NCBI GenBank assembly: GCA_003339415.1
Contig: PDHQ01000435.1
Span: 1-24,138 of the forward strand
DNA length: 24,138 nt
DNA from: Ophiocordyceps camponoti-saundersi (nom. inval.)
Taxonomy: Eukaryota > Ascomycota > Sordariomycetes > Hypocreales > Ophiocordycipitaceae
Direction: 5' to 3'
Shown here: piece by piece, positions 8,881 to 19,404 of the stretch
Layout of the letters: every line of letters begins with the position of its first letter
Position numbering within the stretch: the stretch's first letter is position 1
Notes under the pieces: generated by a model
What the model was told of the DNA's origin: nothing
The model's input: only the letters and a program-made list of their open reading frames with translations
The model's database searches: none
Translations under genes and position numbers: made by a program

Positions 8881-9960
8881 TTTTTTCCTAAATTAGAGTT
8901 ATCTAACCGAATAGAATTAGGCGGGGGCGTCTAAGCTCTGCGAACTCTCCCTATCTTCTATCGGTTAGGATAGTCCTTAGCTATATAGCCTTTTTTTCTA
9001 TAAATAAAATAGGTGCCGTTTTCCTAATAGACTTTTTTCTTATTTTCGCTTAGGGGCTAGCTTTTCTAAGTTATAATCGTAGTTTTCTTTTACGTGGTCG
9101 AAGTAGTCTTATCGACTTATTAGGATTTCCGAGCAATTTTACGGCGGGCAAACTCCTTCTTCTTATAAAATACTATATCTTTTATATACTCGCAGAACTC
9201 CTTATACGTTATATACGAGTTTTTAGCCTTCGTAAGAAAGCTTATATTAAGGTTAGCGGGTAGATAATCTTAAAGCGTATACTTAATCTAAGCTAAGGGA
9301 ACTTAGGTTTTAGCTATAAGGTAGTTAAACTTTACGAGGAACTCCTAAATTTCCTACTTACCTATTAATAAGAAGTTTAGTTTATAAAGTTAGTCCGTAG
9401 CCTTAGTAAATTCGTTAGGATTTCCGTAGGTAGATTTTAAGTATTAGACTATCTTAGCTAATCCGGAAAAAAAGCGTTCCTCTAAATTATATCGGGTTTC
9501 TAAAAGTCTGCGGGCCTTCCCTTCTAATGCGCGGAATAATATACTTATCCGGTCCTACTTATCTCGAAAAGTTATCTTATCGGACCTTATCTTATCTTTT
9601 AGGTTTATAAGGAAGGTATTAAAATCCTCCTTTTTACCTAAAAACTTACTTACCTCCTTATAGCGAACTTTCGTAGAATTAGAATAGGAGGGGTTCGGCT
9701 ATCCTACCGAGGCTATTAGCGTAAAGGCCTCCTAAGCAGCTTTTCTAGTTAGGATAAATATTTTTTTATTTATACTAAACGTAATCGATATTTCTCGACG
9801 AGTCCTTTCCGCGTTCGGGTCTTAATCTTTCTAAGTTAACTAACCTTAGAGTTCTATAACTTACGCTTATAGTTACGCTATCTCCGTACGCTACTTTTAC
9901 GGTATAATCGTACTAGTAGTATTTTAGGAAAAGGTAGCTATTATCGTAGTTTAGTTTTCG
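8877..9960 (-). pseudogene. Gypsy copy 1 gag relic with zinc knuckle
   Basis: A minus-strand frame, offset by one from pol, can be read from roughly 9960 to the stop at 8877. Around 9650-9350 it encodes a retrotransposon gag-like region (readable segments include KFLGKKEDFNTFLINLKDKI). Near its end a CX2CX4HX4C zinc knuckle reads YFIYRKKGYIAKDY (about 8970-9011), with all four ligands now Tyr. TAA/TAG codons interrupt it many times. The true start codon cannot be placed because ATG was probably mutated. It would have formed the capsid/nucleocapsid of the element. Confidence 0.8.
8880..8888 (-). promoter_or_regulatory. Putative -1 frameshift site at gag/pol junction
   Basis: In gag phase the codons are GGA AAA AAG followed by stop TAG (8879-8877). 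This gives the slippery heptamer A_AAA_AAG (8886-8880) in the correct X_XXY_YYZ phase. A one-base backward slip enters the frame that runs through protease, RT and integrase. The same junction in copy 2 (near 18317-18325) reads GGA AAA AAA TAA, and in the plus-strand fragment (13885-13896) AGA AAA AAA TAA. A conserved frame offset in copies 1 and 2 argues that it is ancestral and not decay. Confidence 0.55.
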
Positions 9961-10165
9961 CCGATATCCCGTTCTATTATAAGGTTAGGCGTCTCCGAGG
10001 CGAGTCTCCTTAATTACCTAAGAGTCTATTTAGGGGCTCCGGATATATATCTCGAAGCTAATCGTAATCTAAGTTATATATAAGTTCTTTTCTATCCTAT
10101 ACGGGGACGTGAAAACGGGGTATAAGTTTCTTAATCGCTCGCTAGCGAATTTAAGCTTAGAATAA
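9961..10165 (-). other. Leader between 5' LTR and gag of gypsy copy 1
   Basis: About 200 bp between the right LTR and the readable part of gag. It is conserved in the plus-strand fragment (12608-about 12900), including a GCTAGCGAGCGATTAA stretch. The primer-binding site should be at its LTR end (minus strand TTATTCTAAGC), but I cannot match it to a particular tRNA. Confidence 0.5.
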
Positions 10166-10580
10166 TATTACGGCCGTAAAATACGTTAACTAAATAATAG
10201 TATTAGCACTATAAATAAAGATTCTAAGCTAAGGAGAAAGGAAAGAAAAAAGGAAAAACTCTCGTAGGCGAAATCTTAGTAAAATATATAAAGGCATATA
10301 CTAGTAAAGATAGGAGAGGGTATAAGGAAATCCTAGTAAAAGGTCGACTCTATTTCCGGGTAATTTCTTACCGAGGTCTTCCTAGGGATTTTACGATAAG
10401 GTTTCTAAGGTTACGTAACCGTGGTCGGAAATCCTCGGAAATTACCGTAAAATATCTAGGGGAAATCCCTATAAAATCCTCGGAAATTACCGTAAAATAT
10501 TTAGGGGAAATCCCTATAAAATCCTCGGAAATTACCGTGAAATATCTAGGGGAAGTCCCTATAAGAGCTAGCGCGTAATA
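10166..10580 (-). repeat. 5' LTR of gypsy copy 1 (415 bp)
   Basis: Same length as the left LTR, with the 45-bp unit repeated three times at 10429-10563. Immediately followed by TTACG, the second target-site copy. Transition differences from the left LTR include GTCGAC here against GTTAAC at about 4657. Confidence 0.9.
10429..10563. repeat. 3 x 45-bp tandem repeat in the 5' LTR
   Basis: Units begin at 10429, 10474 and 10519 with AAATCCTCGGAAATTACCGT and correspond one to one to the three units in the other LTR. Confidence 0.8.
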
Positions 10581-10585
10581 TTACG
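10581..10585. repeat. Right target-site duplication TTACG of gypsy copy 1
   Basis: Pairs with CTACG at 4473-4477; the single C/T difference fits RIP after insertion. Confidence 0.75.
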
Positions 10586-10641
10586 AAGGCATAGCTTTTA
10601 GTAAAGAAAGTGAAAAATAAGGACGAAAAAGAAGTAAGTTT

Positions 10642-10708
<67 letters not shown>

Positions 10709-12507
10709 TTACTAATTTTTTATTTAATTTAGAGCCTTAGGGAGAGAAACTAAACTTCTTCGAGGAATTTTAAGCTAAAAAACAGCGTTTAGAGTTTAAT
10801 TCGACTAAGGCTTATAAAAGGATTTTATCCTTTTTAATTAGCAATAATATCTCTTTTAACGCTATTAGCTTAGCCTCTTTTTCAGAGCTTTTAAGCTTTT
10901 ATAACCCGTAAGTTATTTATTTTCCTTTATTTTATTTACTTCTTTTAACCCTTTTTAATATTTTTAATTTTTTTTTAACTTATATTACTAATTTCTCTAC
11001 TAGGGCCTATCCTAAAATTTACCCGGCAAAGCTTAAAGAGCCTTTAAGTAACGAATTCGAAGAAAAGCTTAATTTGCTTAATAGCAAATTAAATAAGCAT
11101 ATCGAAGACTTTAGGGTTTTTAACCTAACATTTAATATCTGGACCTTAAACGCCTAAGCGGCGTATATCGGAATTATTTTAATATATATTTCTTCGGATT
11201 TTACATTAAATTATCACCTTATTAGTAAGTTTATTTATTACTAATTTTTCTTCTTTTTAAATATTTTATTAACTAAAATAAATAGGCTTTCACGAATTAT
11301 CTAAACGCTATATAGGCGTTTATATTCTTTAGGAAGCCCTTCTCGCTTTAAGCCCTTATCCAGCTTTAAATTATTTAACAATTTTTAGGTAAGTTATTTT
11401 ATTACTATATATTACTCTTTATAAGGCTTTTTAGCTAATTTTTTAATAGCTTTATAAGGGATAACGCGGGTAATAATAATACCTTTACGGCCTCTTATAA
11501 AGAGGCTTATTTAAGCCTTTTTTCAAGGGCTTTTGAAGGAGATTTGCGCTATATAGCGTATATTATTAACCTTATAGCATAAGATATGCTAAAAGCCTTC
11601 TTATCTTCAGCCTTAAACGACGCTATTTTATCTAACTATATTAATTTAGAAATAACAGCTTTAGAAACGGAAAATGTGGAAATATAGATAAAAGATACAA
11701 ATTTCTCTAGTAAGTATTTTTTCTTTATTTATTTATCTATATAACTAATTTTTTTAGCGCTTTTCAACCGGCTTCGACGAGTTATCACTATTTTAAAGTA
11801 TAATACAGAGCCGAAAAAACTCTTTAAAGAAGGGTTAGAAAGAGCTAAAAACCAGGGCACAATTCCTTCAGAATTAAATAAAGAAAAAATCCCTTTAGGT
11901 AAGTATTCCTTTTTATTATTTATTATTATTATTATTTTAATTTTTTAACTAATATTTTTTAGATAACGCTACCCGCTAGAATTCGACTTTTTATATGCTA
12001 AATACAGCATTACAACTTAAGCCGGCAATTCTTTATACTATAAATAACACAGCAAATAAAGAATTAAAAAAGAACGCTATAAATAACGCTAAATAGGATA
12101 CCCTCGCTGATTTAAAACGACTTTTTGAGATTTTTTTAAAGCCTTCTATAAGGCTTTAAGGCCAACTTTACGTTACGGCTTCGGAAGCTTTACTTTATAT
12201 TTACACAATTTATAAAAAGCTAAATTCCTTATCTACGGACTACGAAATCAAGGCTCAACATATAAATCTAGCCCTAGGACTAGTAAGTTTTTTTTATATT
12301 TTTTATTATTATTTTTACTAATTATTTTCTTAGTTAAACTATTATAACCTCTTTCTTTCAAGTATTTCACAAGGGAAAAATAAGCTAGAGAAGTATTTTC
12401 CAGAAAAACTAACCCGCACTAATTATAAGGGTTATTTATTATACTTATTTAGTATAATACTCGACCCAAGACTTAAACTCGATTATTTTCAGGAAAATCA
12501 GCTTCTA
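10586..12507 (+). pseudogene. hAT transposase relic, 3' half (exons 3-10)
   Basis: Exons and frame can be followed through short GTAAG...AG introns at 10634-10732, 10908-11003, 11225-11285, 11389-11449, 11710-11757, 11899-11962 and 12283-12333; codon phase matches across the junctions checked. hAT landmarks in order: FLISNNISFNAISLASFSEL (about 10830-10892), FNLTFNIWT (N codon 11134-11136, where the family has Asp), RDNAGNN with its Asp kept (11460-11462), RYIAYIINLIAQDMLKAF (about 11550, from a Cys-x-x-His-type motif), ATRQNSTFYML (Trp changed) near 11965, KLEKYF near 12390 and ILDPRLK (12467-12487). Only a few TAA/TAG codons occur and many CA/TG remain, so RIP was mild. The C-terminal dimerisation region with the catalytic Glu is missing: the gene stops where the gypsy fragment begins at about 12508. 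Confidence 0.85.
10639..10710 (+). repeat. (TTTA)18 microsatellite inside a hAT intron
   Basis: About 18 uninterrupted TTTA units fill the intron 10634-10732 between the GTAAGT donor and the ACTAAT branch-like site. Its length (99 nt) exceeds most other introns of this gene (48-64 nt), so the repeat probably expanded after the intron formed. Confidence 0.85.
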
Positions 12508-12607
12508 TAAGAGTTTTTCCTCTTTTTCTCTCTTCTCTCCTTAGCTTAGAATCTTTATTTATAGTGCTAATACTATTATTTACTTAACGTACTTTTAGGC
12601 TATAATA
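12508..12607 (+). repeat. Truncated LTR of the plus-strand gypsy fragment
   Basis: Reverse complement of the part of the copy 1 LTR from the AACTC/GAGTT region to its end, finishing GCTATAATA and followed by CTATTCTAAG, the counterpart of TTATTCTAAG after the copy 1 LTR. The 45-bp repeat region is not present. Confidence 0.75.
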
Positions 12608-12899
12608 CTATTCTAAGCTCTCTCTTCGCTAGCGAGCGATTAAAAAGCACGTATTTTACTCTTACGTTCCCTATAAAGGATAGAAAAAACCTCGTATATA
12701 ACTAAACTATAACTGGCCTTAAAATATATATCTAAAGCTTTTAACTAGACTTTTAAGCGATTAAGGAGACTTACCTTAGAGACGCCTAACCTTATAATAA
12801 AATAGGGTTTTAAAGAAAACTAAATTATAATTATAGCTACCTCCTTTTAGAGTATTATTAATATAACTATATTATAAGAGTAATATATAAAGATAACTT

Positions 12900-13896
12900 A
12901 ACTATAAGTATAAATTACGGAATTTTAAAGTTAGTTAACTTAGAAAAATTAAAACTTAGATATAAAAAAAACCTATCGAGAAATATCGATAGCGTTTAAG
13001 ATTAGTAAAAAAGCGTTTATTTTAACTAGGAAAGCTACTTAAGATATTTTTATATTAGTTACCCTAATAAGATAGCCGAACCCCTCCTACTTTAATTTTA
13101 TAAAAGTTCGCTATAAGAAAATAGGTAAGTTTTTAGGAAAGAAAGAAAATTTTAATACTTTCTTTATAAACTTAAAAGATAAGATAAAATCCGATAAGAT
13201 AACTTTCCGCGATAAGTAAAATAAAATAAGTATTTTATTCCGTACTCTAAAAAAAAAGCTTACTAATTTTTAGAAACTTAATATAACTTAAAGGAATACT
13301 TTTTTTTTAAATTAGCTAAGATAGTATAATATTTAAAATCTACTTATAAAAACCTAAATAAGTTTGCTAAAATTATAAATTAGCTTTATAAATTAAATTA
13401 CTCTTTAAATAGCTAATAGGAAATCTAAGAGTTTCTTATAAAGTTTAATTACTTTATAGCTAAAACCTAAGTCCCCTTAGCTTATATTAAGTATATATTT
13501 TAAGATTATTTACTTACTAACCTTAATATTAGCTTTTTTATAAAAGCTAAGAACTTATATATAATATATAAGGAGTTTTACGAGTATATAAAAAATATTA
13601 TATTTTATAAGAAAAAGGAGTTTACCCGCTATAAAATTACTTAGAAATCCTAATAAGTTAATAAGATTACTTTAATTATATAAAAGAAAATTATAACTAT
13701 AATTTAGAAAAGCTAGCTTTTAAGTAAGAATAAGAAAAAAGTCTATTAGGAAAATAATATTTATTTTACTTATAGTAAGAAAGGCTATATAGCTAAGGAC
13801 TACCTTAACTAATAGAAGATAAGGAGAGTTTTTAAAGTTTAGATACCCCCGCCTAATTCTATTCGATTAGATAACTTTAATTTAAGAAAAAAATAA
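12900..13896 (+). pseudogene. Gag relic of the plus-strand gypsy fragment
   Basis: Homologous to the gag of copy 1 but more AT-rich. Readable pieces include KFLGKKENFNTFF (about 13128-13166). The zinc knuckle reads YFTYSKKGYIAKDY (13762-13803), exactly CX2CX4HX4C with all four ligands replaced by Tyr. The frame ends AGA AAA AAA TAA (13885-13896), the same gag/pol junction as copy 1. Protease and everything downstream are absent. Non-functional. Confidence 0.75.
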
Positions 13897-13983
13897 AATT
13901 ATTATAAGGCTTTTTAATAGTTTTAAAAATATTATATATAGGACGGAAAATAAAAGAGTTATTTACTATTAATAGTTAAGTTT

Positions 13984-14332
13984 TATTATAGCTTATAAGT
14001 ATATTAAGTAAATAATAATATTAGCACTATAAATAAAAATTCTAAGCTAAGGAGAAAAGAGAGAAAAAGAGGAAAAACTCTTATAAGCGGAATCCTAGTA
14101 AAATAGATAAGGGCATATACTAGTAAAGATAGGAAAAAGTATAGAAATCTGCTTAGAAATCCTAGTAATTTCTAAGTAGGTAAATAGTCGTATTTCCTAA
14201 TAATTTCCCTTAAGGTTTTTCTAAGTAATTTTACGATAAGGATTTCTAAGATTATATAAGGTTTTATTAAAAATCCTTAGAAATTACCGTAAAAGATATA
14301 GGGAAATCTAAAAGGAAACTTAGCGCGTAATA
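13984..14332 (-). repeat. 3' LTR of gypsy copy 2 (349 bp)
   Basis: Starts TATTATAGCTT and ends GCGCGTAATA on the plus strand, like the copy 1 LTRs, but is 66 bp shorter because it holds about one 45-bp unit (near 14270-14312) instead of three, with small indels elsewhere. Followed by a purine tract on the minus strand (AAGAGG, about 14336-14341). Confidence 0.8.
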
Positions 14333-14344
14333 TTACCTCTTAAC

Positions 14345-17300
14345 GAAAATTTTAATATATTTATTAAAATTAATAATAGTAACTATATATTTAAGCTTTA
14401 AAGAAAATTATAATATTATCTTAGTTATTATTCTTATAATTACGATTTATAATAGCGGCTTTAATTTAATACTAAAAATTAACTAGTAAGCTAGTAATAT
14501 TTAGAAAGCGGTAATAAAATTCCTTAAAAGCTATTAGTATATAACGGAAATTTCTAGCTAAATATTATATTTTATTAAAATTATAGTTATATTACTAAAC
14601 TTAATATTCTAACTAATAGCATTATTTAGTAATATAAGATATAAGGATTTTATTAACTTTTTACTTTAGTATATTATCGATATTTTTAAGCTTAGCTAGG
14701 GGCTTATCTTATCTAAGTAAGAGATTTATAATAGTTTTCCGGAGACGATTAGCGTAAAATAAGTTCGTTATCCGGTAATTACTCGGAAAATTAAGGATAT
14801 AGCTATAGCTTTATTCCTCGATAATCGTAAAAAGTTTAAACTATTACGCGTTAAGGCGCGTAATAAGTATAGTAATTATAAAACTTTTATAGCTAAAGAA
14901 TACTTAATTATTAACCGAGAAATCTACTAAGCAGCGTTTCTTATTAACTTAGGCTTTTTATTAGCTTTATACTTTAGTAGCCGTAGCTTAAGCTTATTAT
15001 TATACTCTTTACGCTTAAGCGATAAGTTTATAAGTAATAGCGATAAGGCTTAAGGCCCTTAAGGTAACTAAAGGGCTAGGAAGCGAAAAGAGGTTATATA
15101 TATCTTTACTAAAAGCGATTATAAGTAATATTATATTAATCGACGCGTACTATAATAAGTTATATGCGAAGTTTAAAGTAGAAAGGAATACGCTTTAATT
15201 ATCTTATCGCTTACTTACGTAAAATTAAAACTTTTAGTTTAGGTATTAGTTAGTTATTTTTACGCTACTTTATATTTAAAAGTAAAGGGCGCTACTACGA
15301 TAATATTTAATATTAGTTAGCTAGTTAATTTCCTAAAAAAATCTTAAGATAAATAAGCTAGTATTATTAGTAATTTATATATCTAATATACTTAGGAAAT
15401 AATAAAAATATCGGAAATAGTATCTTATAAATGCCTTAGCTATATTATTCTTCTTACTAAGTAATATAGCGATAATTTTACTTAACTTATAAATAAAAGT
15501 TTAAATATAATTATACTTAAAGCGGTCTTTTAGTATTATTTTCCTATTATAAATAATATGCTCCTAAATAGAAATTAGAATAAGTAAAAAATATAATAAA
15601 CTTAAGGTTTTATCTTATAGCGTTTTATTCTTCTAATACTTATAATAATTATAGATAAACTAGCAAATATCTTACTTTATTTTAAGCTAATAGTAATTTT
15701 ATTAAAATATCTAAGTAATTTTATTTTATCCCTTATAAGCGAAGATAGCTAGCTTATATATATTTTAAATTAAAGCGGTATAAAGGAAAAAACGCTACCG
15801 GCTATTTTACTCGGGGATAATAAGGAGATTACCGTAAAATCTAAGATTCTAGTTTATATTCTTCTCCTAAATTAGTTATATTAACTCCGCCCCTAATAAG
15901 ATAGAGTTTTTTACTAAGCGGACCGGGGTAATTATAAGAAATAAAGTTAGGGATTTAAACTTAAAGCTATTTAGGGAAATTATAGCTAAAATCCTTTCCT
16001 TTTTCTTATAAGCTTTTATTATCGGGAGCTTAGCTATTTTCCGTAAAAATATATTTATAGCTATATTTAGCTAGCTAAGCTAATATAGGAAATAGATATT
16101 AAACTAAGTAAGGAAATTAGATTATTAAACCTAATAAATAAAAAGTAGCTTTTTCGTTATAAAATAAATTAAAGCTTTATAATCTATAATTATATTAAAT
16201 TTCTAGCTAAGTAGCTTTAGGTAAAAGTTCTTAAAGCTTTATATAATAGCGAGGAGTTCGCGGTTCTAAATTAAGTAAGTACGCTTAGCGGGGTTTATTA
16301 TCTTCGAAAAGAAGCTTATAAGCTTTTATATTTAATTATCTTATTATTATTAAAATATACTAGCGGTAATATTCTAAGAGGCGTTAGTTTTAAGGTAGGT
16401 TAAGAGTTTTAAGCGGAAGAAAGTAAATACTAAAGCTTATATAGCTAGCTTTTTTATTTTATTAAAAGCCTCTTTCTATTTTAATCTAAGCTTAAAAGCG
16501 GTATCTTTCTTAAGAAAGCGGTTTAAGGGCTTAGCTATAATATTTATATAATAATAGAAAATCTTAATAAAATTATAAAATCTTACGAATAAGTAAATAG
16601 CTTTATAATCCTAAAAGTTTTCGAACTTTTAGTTTTAGATTACTTATATTTTATAGGGGTTTATACTAATTCTTTAACCTATATATAATATTATATTAAG
16701 GTAGTTAATTTTTATAATATTAAACTTCGATTTTTAGATATCTTTTTATAAATTAACTTAGTATAGGCGCTAAATTATTTCTTAGTATTCCTCTTAATAT
16801 TCCGCTTTTTCGCTATTTAAGTAAATTAATATATTATTAGCGTATATACTTATATAGCGGTTAAGGAGGTTATAAAGCTAAGCGTTAATAAAGTTCTAAA
16901 ACTAAATAAGCTTTACTTTAAGGCTAAATAAGAGGATAAGCTAGTAGAATATACTAAACTTTATATAGAAAGCTATAAGGTACTTAGAGTTAGGGTTAAG
17001 ATATAAGCGATAAAATACTTAAATTATATCGATTTTCGAGAACCGCCTTACTTCTTAGTAGCTAAATACTATATTTTCTAAGAAAAAAGTAAGTAAAATT
17101 CGACTTTTTAAGTAATTATTTATTTATTAGTAATTAATATAAAAGCGCCGGGCTATTAAGTATAGCTTTAGCGCGAAGAGAATAAAGGCGGCGTAAAGAT
17201 TAGCGTCCGGCTTAATAAACCTAATCTTAAGTAAGTAGTTAATAATTTTCTTCTCTAATAGTAAGTATTTTACGAGTATTTTATAAAAAGGAGGTCTTAT

Positions 17301-18317
17301 TAAGTTTAGGGGCTTTTTAAGTTTTAAAGTAATATTATAGCTAAGTTAGGAACTAGCTAAAATATAAGCTTCCTTTTTACTAAAAAATCTTTTAAAGTGC
17401 GTAAAAGCTAGAGGAATCGTATTACGTACGTAAGCGATATACTTAGGTTCTTTTCCCTAAAAGAATAGGATTTCCTATTTTACGTATATATAGCTAGCTA
17501 AGCTTAACTTTATAACTATAGTTAAGTTAGGGTTATCTTTTAGTTTTATAAAAATTATAAGTATTAATAAAGTTATTACTTCTTACTATATTCGGCGGGG
17601 GTTTTATTATATTTAATAGATAAGTTACTCTCTTAAAGCTTCCTTATCCGTATCGTTAGTTTTTAGGTTATTTTAAGTTAAGGTTTAAGCTTACTTTTTC
17701 TTTTTTACGGGCTAAACGAAGTTATTTTTCTTCCGCGAACGCTAAAAGATCTAGTACTTACGCTTATTTTAGCGGAGAAAATAGTTCTAGCGCTTAGTAT
17801 TTACTTAAACGGCTAGATTTAGATTTCCGGAAAAAGGGGGCTTTTCTAATAATAGGATTAAGGGTAAGTATTTAGTAAAGGCGGGTAAGTTATTTAGCTA
17901 AATTAGTTTCTAGGCCGCGTAGTTAAGTAATAGTCTCTTTTTAGCTATCTAAAATAAACCGATAAAAAGGTCCTAAGCGTAGTTAGTTACTTAATAGATT
18001 TCTTAGGGAAAATACCGTCCGTTAATTACTAAGGTAATAATTAAGTGCTTATAAACTATGCTAGCTTAGCGGCCTCGGAAATCTATAAAGGGGATAGGAT
18101 AAATAGGGATAAGTTTAGCACTAAGTTACTTTATTACTTATTTCGCGAAATAGCGACTAATTAGGAGATAAGTATCTACTCCGATATTATATAAAATAAA
18201 GGTATAAAAAGTAATACTATTAACTTAAACTTAACTATTAATAGTAAATAACTCTCTTACTTTCTATCTTATACGTAATATTTTTAAGATTATTAAGGAG
18301 CTTTATAATAGTTTTAT
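14345..18317 (-). pseudogene. Gypsy copy 2 pol relic
   Basis: Same domain order as copy 1 and one frame at the positions checked: mutated protease Asn codon (18186-18188), reverse transcriptase box reading YANN (about 16833-16844, both Asp lost) and integrase ITNN (Asp lost, codon 15366-15368). The chromodomain-coding region (about 14690-14500) is also present by homology. Stops are far more frequent than in copy 1. It was a gag-pol product of a retroelement and is certainly inactive. Confidence 0.8.
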
Positions 18318-19395
18318 TTTTTTCCCGAATTAGAGTTATCTAATTAAATAGAATTAGGCGGGGGTATCTAAACTTTAAAAACTCTCCCTATCTTCTATTA
18401 GTTAGGGTAGTCCTTAGCTATATAGCTTTTTTTACTATAAGTAAAGTAAGTACCGTTTTCCTAATAAACCTTCTTCTTATTCTCGCTTAGGGGCTAGCTT
18501 TTCTAAGTTATAGTTATAGTTTTCTTTTACGTAGTTAGAGTAGTCTTATTAATTTATTAAGATTTCCGGGCGATTTTATAGCGGGTAAACTCCTTTTTCC
18601 TATAAAATATAGTATTTTTTATATACTTATAAAACTTCTTATATATTATATATAAGTCCTTAGCTTTCGTAAAAAAGCTTATATTAAAGTTAGTAAGTAA
18701 ATAGTCTTAAAATATATACTTAATATAAGCTAGGGGGATTTAAGTTTTAGCTATAAGGTAGTTAAATTTTATAAGGAACTTTTAGATTTCCTATTAGCTA
18801 TTTAAGGAGTAGTTTAGTTTACGGAGCTAATTTATAGTTTTAGCGAACTTATTTAAATTTCTATAAGCGGATTTTAAATATTATATTATCTTAGCTAATC
18901 CGGAAAAGGAGTATTCCTCTAAGTTATACTAAGTTTCTAAAAGTCGGTAAGCCTTTCTTTTTAAAGTATAGAATAGAATACTTATCTTATCTTACTTATT
19001 ACGGAAAGTTATTTTATCGAATCTTATCTTATTTTTTAAGTTTATAAGGAAAGTATTAAAATTTTCCTTCTTTCTTAAAAACTTACTTATCTCCTTATAG
19101 CGAACTTTCGTAAAATTAGAGTAGGAGGGGTTCGGCTATCTTACCGGGGTAATTAGCGTAAAGATATCTTAAGCAGCTTTCCCGGTTAAGATAAACGCTT
19201 TTTTACTAATCCTAAATACTATTAATACTTCTTAACGGGTCTTTTCTATATCTAAGTCTTAATTTTTCTAAGTTAACTAACTTTAAAGTTCCGTAATCTA
19301 CGCTTATAATTAAGTTATTTTCGTATACTATTTTTATAATATAGTTATATTAATAATACTCTAAAAGGAGGTAGCTATAATTATAGTTTAGTTTT
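18318..19395 (-). pseudogene. Gypsy copy 2 gag relic
   Basis: Homologous to gag of copy 1. The zinc knuckle (about 18410-18448) reads YFTYSKKSYIAKDY, again with Tyr for all ligands and a Gly-to-Ser change. The gag end at about 18314-18325 reads GGA AAA AAA TAA in gag phase; pol follows in the -1 frame as in copy 1. The 5' part of gag and some leader reach 19395, where the homology ends. Confidence 0.75.
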
Positions 19396-19404
19396 TTTTA
19401 AAAT

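Larger units (their letters stand above)
4478..10580 (-). mobile_element. Ty3/gypsy chromovirus, complete copy 1 (6,103 bp)
   Basis: Two 415-bp LTRs (4478-4892 and 10166-10580) flank an interior with gag, protease, reverse transcriptase, RNase H, integrase and a C-terminal chromodomain in that order on the minus strand. The 5' LTR is therefore the right one. A purine tract next to the left LTR (GGGGGG on the minus strand, 4896-4901) is the expected polypurine primer site. It interrupts a hAT exon with a 5-bp duplication. Coding regions carry many TAA/TAG codons, so the copy is dead. Two related copies lie at 12508-13983 and 13984-19395. Confidence 0.9.
12508..13983 (+). mobile_element. Gypsy-family fragment in plus orientation (part LTR, leader, gag)
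   Basis: The last ~100 bp of an LTR (12508-12607), the leader and gag of the same family as copy 1, in the opposite orientation. The LTR lacks its first ~75%, so the left edge is a deletion or recombination joint with hAT exon 10; homology to the LTR begins at about 12500-12508. The right edge coincides with the start of the LTR of copy 2 at 13984, shortly after the gag stop. It may be the target into which copy 2 inserted, with its continuation lying outside the window or lost. Confidence 0.75.
13984..19395 (-). mobile_element. Ty3/gypsy chromovirus copy 2, 5'-truncated and heavily RIPed
   Basis: Colinear with 4478-about 9965 of copy 1, in the same orientation: 3' LTR (13984-14332), pol, gag and part of the leader. 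Homology stops near 19395, about 10 bp before a new LTR-like start, so the 5' LTR is missing and probably lies beyond the copia insertion. Far more C-to-T and G-to-A changes have accumulated than in copy 1. The five bases before it (AAGTT, 13979-13983) would be its target site if it inserted in the plus-strand fragment; the partner copy is not in view. Confidence 0.85.

Noticed and set aside
10639..10710. TTTA run as a possible origin or centromere signal
   Set aside because: It is a simple microsatellite within a well-placed intron.
12608..12640. Sequence after the LTR as a primer-binding site for a named tRNA
   Set aside because: RIP changes and lack of a clear match to a tRNA 3' end make any assignment a guess.
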